The position numbers and the translations under genes are program-made. Under the pieces are notes generated by a model, which worked only from the letters and a program-made list of their open reading frames with translations, did not search any database and was not told the DNA's origin. A stretch of DNA of 64,000 nucleotides from Lithodes maja (taxonomy: Eukaryota > Arthropoda > Malacostraca > Decapoda > Lithodidae). Each line of letters begins with the position of its first letter. Positions within the stretch are counted from its first letter, which is position 1. This document shows, in pieces, positions 56,880 through 64,000 of the stretch. The stretch lies in the NCBI GenBank assembly GCA_037953745.1, contig JBAKBP010012293.1:1-64000 (forward strand), given 5' to 3'.

Positions 56880-58500
56880 AAACTGATTATATATACCCCA
56901 GGTTATGCTTACGGTACTATAAAAACCCACAAACCCGGGAACCCCCTCCGCCCCATCATATCACAGATCCCTACTGCTACCTACCAGACCGCCAAGACCC
57001 TGAACAAACTCCTCACCCCTTTTGTTCCACGGCAATACAACCTCAACTCTGCTTATGACTTCCTAGAAATTCTACGAGATGCCCCCCCAGCTAACAACCA
57101 CATCATCGCCTCCCTTGACGTAGAGAGTTTGTTTACCAACGTGCCCGTTAACAAGACCATAGATTTTATCCTACGTCGAGTTTACCACTGCCCTAATACG
57201 CCCCCCATGGACATCCCGGAGAAGGCCCTGAAGACGCTCTTGGAACTATGTACCAAGGAGTCCCCTTTCCTCTGCCCCCGCGGGAATATGTACCAGCAAA
57301 TCGACGGTGTAGCGATGGGAAGCCCCCTGAGGGTCCTGTTCGCCAATTTCTTCATGGGAACTATCGAAGAGGAACTTCTGGCTGCCCACCGGCCCACTGT
57401 CTACTGTAGGTACATCGATGATATCTTCGTGCGGGTGAAGGACCTGGGCGAACTCAGGGACCTCCAGCAGCGCTTCATGGCCGCCTCCGGACTCAACTTC
57501 ACATACGAAGAAACCACCGATGGACATCTACCCTTCCTCGACCTCTTTGTCTCCCTCCACGACCACGGCTTCAAAACTACCGTGTACACCAAACCTACTA
57601 ACAATGGCCAATGTCTTAATGGGAAAAGGGAATGCCCTAAACGATACCTACAGTCTACCATCGCCGCCTATGTCAGGAGAGCCCTCACCCATTGCACCAC
57701 CTAGAATGACACTCACAATGAACTGGAAAGGCTCACCCAGGTCCTAGTCAACAATGGGTATTCCAACACTGACGTCACCAATGCCATCAACCACCACCTA
57801 GAAAAATGGTACAAACAAGACCCCCCTTGCACCAACCCGGCCAATGACATTACATTTTTCTACAGAAACTACATGTCTTCCGACCACACAACAGACGAAT
57901 CCATTATGAAAGAAATAATTCACAAAAACGTCCTCCCCACCAACCCTGACAATAAAATAAAACTCATTATTTACTACAACTCTCCTAAGACCTCCAACCT
58001 TGTCCTCCGTAACCGCCCCATTTCCACCAACCTACCGAAAGACGACCATGTGATATACCAGCATATTTGCACCTCTGGGGACTGGGGACCCCTATCCTAT
58101 GTTGGAATGACACAGACTCGCCTTTCCCGTCGACTAACCCTCCACCTTCAATCTGGCGCTATAAAAGATCACTATCAAGCCCCCCACCATCTTGCTCTAA
58201 CTCACGCCGACCTAGACAAACAAACCACCATACTCGACAAAGAATCAGACCCCAGAAGACTAGCTATTTTAGAAGCTCTATACATCCAAACACTCAACCC
58301 CAGCATCAACAACCAAACACAAGACCTTCAAATTCTTCCTTCAGGCAAGTGCTACAGGCATGCTGCCCCCCCCCCCCCCCCCTCCTCTCGCCCCGCGCCC
58401 CCCTCCCTTACGCTTCCAAGCTCAGCACACAACTGGCAACACCAACCAATCACAGCCACCCACAGCCAACAACCAACCACCGATAAGATTTAGTGCCCGT
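56880..58500 (+). mobile_element. Penelope-like element: RT and GIY-YIG nuclease
   Basis: From the (TA)n junction a single frame reads YGTIKTHKPGNPLRPIIS, then motif A SLDVESLFTNVPV, motif B IDGVAMGSPL, motif C CRYIDDIF and PFLDLFVSLHDHGF, the Penelope RT series. One TAG at 57702-57704 interrupts the frame, which then continues unchanged to about 58493. Its C-terminal part has SYVGMTQTRLSRRLTLHL and RRLAILEALYIQTLNPSI, typical of the GIY-YIG nuclease of these elements, with the first motif reading YVGMT. A poly-C tract (58365-58382) precedes a Pro-rich end. The N-terminus is lost at (TA)n. Penelope elements insert by nuclease-primed reverse transcription. Confidence 0.92.
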
Positions 58501-58636
58501 CTCGCGAATAGACTGCCTTCCACCAATGAACAGCCACCACACACCCAGTAGCTCCGCCCACCTCCATCTACTTGATCCTCGAATTTTGTATAAATATGAT
58601 GCTTTGTCCCTATTCTAATCATTACCTCTCCATTCC

Positions 58637-58666
58637 CTGAAGATGCAAGATGTTTACTTGTGAAAC
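58637..58666 (+). ncRNA. Candidate hammerhead ribozyme core
   Basis: CTGAAGA is followed by a short stem CAAG/CTTG with loop ATGTTTA and then GAAAC. This fits the CUGANGA...GAAA core of hammerhead ribozymes, which are known in Penelope-like elements. The base pair next to the core is not canonical and helices I and III were not verified. Confidence 0.35.
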
Positions 58667-58809
58667 GTTGGATCCACCATGAATTTTGCTAACCTTTTGT
58701 ACCTCATCTCTGAACCCCAGAGGAAAATTGTTAGAACTATTGAAAGCTGTAACAATAAAATCCTGAATGCTGAACCTGCTATTGCTTTTAACCTCGTCTG
58801 TTTAAAAGA

Positions 58810-58810
<1 letters not shown>

Positions 58811-58894
<84 letters not shown>

Positions 58895-58910
58895 TACTAT
58901 ACAGTATATA

Positions 58911-58990
<80 letters not shown>
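58811..58990. repeat. (TA)n-(GA)n microsatellite
   Basis: Long TA runs with GTA and CTATACAG interruptions, ending in GA units. Confidence 0.95.
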
Positions 58991-59020
58991 GTAAAATCAC
59001 AAATACGTGTGATCAAATTA

Positions 59021-59176
59021 TGTAGTAAAACTCGCTAGGAAAATTGAAACAATTGAACACCAAGCTTTCGTCTATTCTCTCAAAACATCTTCAGGGTTTT
59101 AGCCTGTAGATGTCTTGAGAGAATAGACTAAAGCTTGGTGGTCCATTGTTTCAATTTTCCTAGCGAGTTTTACTAT
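59021..59176. repeat. Long inverted repeat, about 75-bp arms
   Basis: Arms 59021-59096 and 59103-59176 pair with about six mismatches around a 6-bp spacer. Each arm carries a version of the CTGAAGATG...GAAAGC block, intact on the minus strand (59066-59094) and changed in the other arm. Could be two opposed element ends. Confidence 0.88.
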
Positions 59177-59192
59177 ACAGGTATATGTATAT

Positions 59193-59197
59193 ATACA

Positions 59198-59243
<46 letters not shown>

Positions 59244-59245
59244 TG
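59193..59245. repeat. (TA)n microsatellite
   Basis: Directly precedes the LINE-B fragment at 59246. Confidence 0.95.
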
Positions 59246-60711
59246 TATATATCCCTCAATCTGTGCCTTTGTCTCAAATTTCCTTTCCGGCCGTTCCATA
59301 GCCGCGATTGTGGACGGCCATCGTTCACTTCCTCACCCTATAAACTCCGGTGTTCCTCAGGGCTCTGTCCTATCTCCTATTCTCTTTCTAATGTTTATAA
59401 AAATGATCTCCTCAACTGTACCTTAATTCCCATCCATCCATACACAGACGACTCAACCTTACACTACTCCATTAGTTTTTCATAACGCCCGAGCCAGCAA
59501 TCCCTCAACGACAAACGTAATGAAGCCATAGAAACTAAAATTCTGATCTGAATACTATCCCCAATTAGGGCAGAGAAAACCTTGTTAGCTTTAATGCTTC
59601 CAAAATCCAATTTCTCCATCTATCTACCCGTCAGCTAGGATCTCCCAGCAGACTATCCCTTATTCTTCAACAATACAAAAATTCTCTGTACAGGGATATA
59701 GTGCGTCCTTGTATTGAGTATTGTTCATATGTGTGGGGAGGTTCCTCTCACACCGCTCCTCTAGACAAAGTTCAAAGGAAGGCCTTTCGTGTCATTAACT
59801 CCCATCCACTCACCAACTCTCTGCAATCTCTCTCTCTCCACCGCAATGTTGCATCTCTCTCGCTATTCTATCGCTACTATAATAATCAGTGTTCCTCAGA
59901 GCTTTCCCAGTGTATACCACCTCCTTGGCGTAGGGCACGTGGTACTCGTCTTGCAACTCAATCCCATCCCTACTCTGTGCAACTCTCCAACCCTAGAGTG
60001 AAACGTTACTCTCAAACTTTCTTCTACTCAACAGCTGAGCTCTGAAGTTCTCTCCCAGAATCAGTCTTTCCCTCTTCCTATGACTTAAATTGCTTCAAAC
60101 TCTGTGTGTCCAGGCATTTTGGCTCGAACGTCCCTTGATTTTGGCCCTGCCACTCTTTCAACTATGGGGAAGGCACTCGTTATAGGTAGTTCTGCCTTTT
60201 GCCTCCCTTAACCCTCAACTGGCGGCGCCCGGCTATTGTCGAGTTAAATAAATGTGGCCTATGTGGCGGGGCACGGCTATTGTCGAGTGCAATTTTGAGC
60301 ACTAAATGTGCTCTGAGAGAGAGCGGAGCAGTGGGAGGAGCGTAGGTTACCTCATAACCGCTCATCACGGTGGCCGTGGAGCTACTGAGCTGTACTCCTT
60401 TGTACTCCACCCTCTCTCGCTCGTTTCACACGTAATAATGTAAGAAAATTACCGTATTTTACCGATTTTGTCCTTCAGTTGCACGATCATTGCAAGACTA
60501 CTAGTGATTGTAGAAGGATGGTTCTGGTGTCATTGGAAAGCTGAATTAACGCCCTTTCAGGGATGCATACTTGTATTACGCTCTGGCTCTTGTTTATGCA
60601 TGAAAACGAGCACAGAAACAAGCTCGTTTACGGTAAAACCCCCCGCTGGGCGGCACATCAAATATACTCCTCCACCCACTCTTAAGGTGTTAATCACATA
60701 GAAAAAAGAAA

Positions 60712-60715
<4 letters not shown>
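59246..60715 (+). pseudogene. LINE-B 3' fragment, interrupted by a MITE
   Basis: Starts at PSICAFVSNFLSGRSIAAIV, with motif B GVPQGSVLSPILF, then frameshifts near 59398 and stops near 59484. An internal deletion removes about 110-130 bp around 59683. It resumes IEYCSYVWGGSSHTA and runs toward FKLCVSRHFGSNVP. The 3' untranslated end is split by the M5 MITE at 60212-60689; the rest, TCACATAGAAAAAA, follows it. Confidence 0.87.
60212..60689. mobile_element. TTAA-flanked element, family M5
   Basis: 478 bp between TTAA at 60208-60211 and 60690-60693, inserted in the LINE-B tail, which reads through in the 19919 copy. The left end is CCCTCAACTGGCGGC; the inverse of the right end, CACCTTAAGAGTGGG, is only roughly similar. 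Internal tandem pieces share CACGGCTATTGTCGAG. No coding. Confidence 0.78.
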
Positions 60716-60743
<28 letters not shown>

Positions 60744-60790
60744 CTGGACATAATACTGTATATATACTGTATATATTGTATATATATAGT
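60716..60790. repeat. (TA)n microsatellite
   Basis: TA runs with CTG interruptions after the LINE-B tail. Confidence 0.9.
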
Positions 60791-61361
60791 TAGTTAGTTA
60801 CGAAAAATAGACAATTATTACCGAACAATTTCTAACAATACCAGATTTGAAGCCTAATTCTTAAATATAATTATAATATTACCATCACTTCCCTATAATT
60901 GAAATACCAATGAAACAAAACTATGAGATCAGTTAAGCCTGAACCATCATCCTATTTCCACCAGCCTCTATATATTAAATGATTTTTGTCATAACTTCGT
61001 CACAAAAGCATCATGAATAATACACAATTATTTCTACTTATAAAGACGTATGAACAAGACAATATACATTATATAATATTATGTACTGTACACTGCAGCT
61101 TTAATTTTGTTTAACTAAATTAATATAAAATATATTGTTTATATAATCATGTACAAAATATGATATAACATACAAATGTATATACATACAAAATACAAAC
61201 GCTTGAGAAACAAAAAAAATTGCAGTAAAATTCCGAATGAAAATAGTTGATAAAAAGTTATAACACAGAAACAGCCAGAGTTGTGGTAGTAAACCTTGAA
61301 CACCGAGCTGGTGGCTGTCACTTTGTTATATAGTTATATACTGTACACACTGGGGCAACAG
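60791..61361. other. AT-rich spacer
   Basis: No gene or repeat recognised. Confidence 0.4.
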
Positions 61362-61365
61362 TTAA

Positions 61366-61725
61366 GGGCAGATGGGCTTATATATTTGATTATTGTATTA
61401 TCTTTTAATTTATATGATTTTATCAGTTTCCTCCCGAGACCTCCACCAAGCTGTAAAAAACACCCCCTAGGCTACCCTTCAAGATATATTTGTACATTTA
61501 TCGGTAGAAAAATGTCCCGGCCAAAGGCCGATTGCTCTTAGAATTACAGGCTTGCCAGGACAAAATGAGCACCTAAATGGCACGAAAGGTCTTAATATTG
61601 AAAAATAAATGGGGCATACAGTCTTAAAATCGCCAACTAATTGGCCGAACGTCTTAAAATTTATCATCCAATGGGGCTAAACATGAGGGAGAAAGGGGGC
61701 CAAAAAAAAAACGTCCCATCCTCTC
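61366..61725 (-). mobile_element. M2 MITE, fourth independent copy
   Basis: 360 bp between TTAA at 61362-61365 and 61726-61729, ends GGGCAGATGGGC and GAGAGGATGGGAC (inverse). Contains GTAGAAAAATGTCCCGGCC and GGGGCTAAACATGAGGGAGA as in the copy at 30799. Confidence 0.85.
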
Positions 61726-61850
61726 TTAAAGTGTATTCACGCTAACCTGGCAGATATCGGTAACGCTGCCTTTCTATATATGATTACATTGATAACCAGT
61801 ATTCCATAAATGGATATAAACTCATAGTCATGTACTTAACCGTTAACTGC

Positions 61851-61955
61851 CTTGTTTCTGTAGTGGTTAGAGTGTTTAAGATAAGTATGTGGTATCCCAG
61901 GCTCGAATCCTGGAACTACCACATGCTTTCGTTAATTTCATTGGGAGGTGTTTGG
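61851..61955 (+). repeat. tRNA-derived SINE, ACATGCTTTC family
   Basis: A-box-like TGTAGTGGTTAGAGTG, B box GGCTCGAATCC, then CACATGCTTTCGTTAATTTC, matching the minus-strand copy at 52391-52498. Confidence 0.68.
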
Positions 61956-62919
61956 TGTTGGGAGTGAAATTAATAAATTAAGAATATTCAATAAAGACGG
62001 GATTACACAGGCAGCATAGAAAGGCAGTACAGGGCGTTACAAATGTCTGTCAGATCCCAACATGCTCAGCTTACCGTTTTGACACCGGGCGGCGTTTGGT
62101 GTTCGAGTAGGAAACAGGTTTATCACAACTCCTGTGTTATGTTGCAACCAAAAAGACATGAAGAGGAATATCTAGCATTTACTAGTAGTATACTATATAT
62201 TCTAATACCTACAGGAGTTTAATGATTATTGTAGAGAGAGAGAGAGAGAGAGAGAGTGTGTGTGAGTGTGAGAGTGAGAGAGAAGCGAGAGATATAGAGA
62301 CTGATTGTAGAATTTCTGCATATCAAACAGCACCTCCCGAGATCACAACTCCCTCAGCGAATACATCAACAGTCGTGTCTAGACATAAGTGGCCATAAAC
62401 CTCCGGATATCAGAATTCTCTCTCTATCTCTCTCTCTCTCGCTCTCTCTCGTATCACGCTTCGATATCAGATTCGGGAAAACTGGTGTAGTAAGAACAAT
62501 ATAAAATGTATGATTACATTGAAAGTCAACACAAAATGCCCCATGGTAAAAATTTCTTTTTCTTTTTAATGTTTTGACTTTATTATGGAAGAAGAACACA
62601 TTGCGGTAGAACGTTCTTTATCTAGCTATTCAACTTGTATCTATTTATTTATGACCATTATAATTAAACACTCTTAAACACTCTACGTATTTTCATGACT
62701 AACACACGTTAGTTTTACTTCTTCTCCACAGACAACCAACAATAACCAACTTACACTCATACACACTGACAATATAACTATCCCAAACATACTTCCTCAC
62801 ACACCAACCCCCTACACACACGCTTACCTATTACTACACGCGCCTCCTCCTTCCCTGCTTACACACACATATACCTTGACCCTAACCCACGCCCATACCT
62901 ACACCTTGACACACACATA

Positions 62920-62956
<37 letters not shown>

Positions 62957-63393
62957 ACCAAAGCTACCAGTACCCAAATAAGCACACACATACACAACAC
63001 ACTCATCACTTACATGTAACACAAAAGAAAAATACGAAAACTACTACCTCCAATTATACTTCCCCTCCGAAGCTCCCTCACCCAAGTTAAGAGCCCCCCC
63101 CCATCCCCTACCATAAGCATCACCGTAATATAACTTTATGACCTCTGGAAGTACACATAACTTCACAGCATCTCTACTAACATTGTACCTCGTGTATTTC
63201 TCAGGAGACCTTTTTCAGAGTTTTAGGTCAAACGTGACGAGGGCTGGTGGTAACTAGGCTTACCTATTCAAACCTAACCTAGCTTATCCTAATCTAGCCA
63301 AATTATAGACTTTAAAGGACCAGCAAAGCAAACTAAGAGTGTTTGCGAAGAGTATACCAAGTGAACGTACTTTAAAACGAAATAGCCACTGTC
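61956..63393. other. Spacer with simple repeats
   Basis: (GA)n at 62233-62256, (CT)n at 62417-62451, (CA)n at 62918-62953, and AC-rich DNA from 62730 to 63010. No gene seen. Confidence 0.5.
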
Positions 63394-63408
63394 ATGTTGG
63401 GTCCTGGG

Positions 63409-63556
63409 TGACCTGGATGTGTGAGAGTTTGTGTTTTTTATCTGTGTATTTTTGTTTTGTTTTATGATGTTTTTGTGTTTTCCCTGTTCTTGCTCTGTCT
63501 TGAGTCGGCTACCCCCAAAATGGGGATTGGGCCTGAGCATATAGATAGATAGATAG
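63409..63556 (+). mobile_element. Short retroposon with (GATA)n tail and 15-bp target duplication
   Basis: A 148-bp insert is flanked by exact copies of ATGTTGGGTCCTGGG (63394-63408 and 63557-63571). It contains TCGGCTACCCCCAAAATGGG and ends in GATA units, like the RTE elements here. It is either a severely truncated RTE 3' end or an RTE-mobilised SINE. Confidence 0.85.
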
Positions 63557-63789
63557 ATGTTGGGTCCTGGGCCACTCGTAAAACCACTCTCAGTATCAGA
63601 GTTTATTGTGTCTGCCAGAGTGTAGAGACCTGCCTTTCATGGTCGACTTTACTATATCCAAATCAGAGGCAAATGAGTCATTAAATATATTGGTGTGTTG
63701 ATGTTATTATTGCTGCTGTTCTTGTTTTCATACTTTAGGATTAGACGGGGCTGTGGAAGAGACAAAAACATCGTGTGTGTATATGACTT

Positions 63790-64000
63790 GCCCACAATAC
63801 TGCAAATACTTCAAATGAAGCAAGAGTGGACGTAAGTGCTCGAGGTTTTTGGACGAGGGGACAACAGGCTTTTTTCGACATCAGAATCTTCAACCCAAGA
63901 GCACAAACATATCGTGAGCGAGGACACAAGGCGGCATACTTGAGAAACGAAAGTGAGAAAAAACGCGCTTATGAAGAAAGAATTTTGAACAGGGATCAAG
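63790..64000 (+). pseudogene. Second copy of the zinc-finger RT (nuclease part), cut by the window
   Basis: Translates to ANTSNEARVDVSARGF then W, and AFFDIRIFNPRAQTYRERGH, KKRAYEERILNRDQ. It matches residues 458-524 of the minus-strand protein at 46630-48438, in opposite orientation. Here GFWTRGQQ stands where the other copy has GFSTRGQR. The 5' part is absent; the 3' part lies beyond the window. Confidence 0.85.

Noticed and set aside
58679..59038. Ile/Tyr-rich 119-codon frame
   Set aside because: Translation of (TA)n microsatellite.

Overview
This window looks like repeat-rich intergenic DNA from an arthropod, most likely a decapod crustacean. The reasons are its mix of LINEs, RTE elements with (GATA)n tails, BEL/Pao and Gypsy LTR elements, a Penelope-like element with a GIY-YIG nuclease, tRNA-derived SINEs, very many (TA)n, (CA)n and (CT)n tracts, and several small TTAA-flanked elements. 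The host assignment is inference. I found no convincing single-copy host gene, no rRNA and no clean functional tRNA gene. Almost everything recognisable is mobile DNA, mostly broken.

Layout. (1) 1-7262 is one copy of a segment that recurs in the same orientation at 37429-43224. It holds a LINE-B reverse transcriptase (RT) fragment, several TTAA-flanked MITEs, a (CAA)n-tailed repeat and a 32-bp minisatellite at its right edge. An RTE element (4121-5557) is present only in the first copy; the second copy shows the empty target. (2) 8050-10477 carries two more TTAA-flanked elements. (3) 11211-31500 is a nest. A BEL/Pao element, preceded by an SGNH-hydrolase-like reading frame, is split inside its RT gene by a 14.3-kb Gypsy element with about 1.9-kb LTRs and a TGGT target duplication. 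That Gypsy element has integrase before reverse transcriptase (Gmr1-type order), and two LINEs have inserted in and just before its gag. A further MITE interrupts the BEL integrase. (4) 31505-37428 holds SINE-like repeats and decayed LINE and RTE fragments. (5) 37429-43224 is the second copy of the duplicated segment. (6) 43226-48830 holds a LINE-B fragment, a (CAA)n-tailed repeat and a 602-codon minus-strand RT with a C-terminal zinc finger and a nuclease-like domain. (7) 48831-53348 is mostly unrecognised sequence with two abutting MITEs, a SINE and a 37-bp minisatellite. (8) 53349-64000 holds a second LINE-A copy, a Penelope-like element, a long inverted repeat, a LINE-B copy interrupted by a MITE, another MITE, SINEs, and the beginning of a second copy of the zinc-finger RT running off the window.

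The genes do not form a pathway; their order of insertion is what they record. BEL is oldest in the nest, then the Gmr1-like element, then the LINEs inside it. The TTAA elements entered at several times, including into LINE copies. Most promising for follow-up are the Gmr1-type domain order, the SGNH frame joined to BEL gag, the RT with a nuclease-like C-terminus, the filled and empty RTE site in the two duplicate copies, near-perfect hairpin duplications inside two unrelated retroelement genes, and the range of TTAA-flanked small elements.
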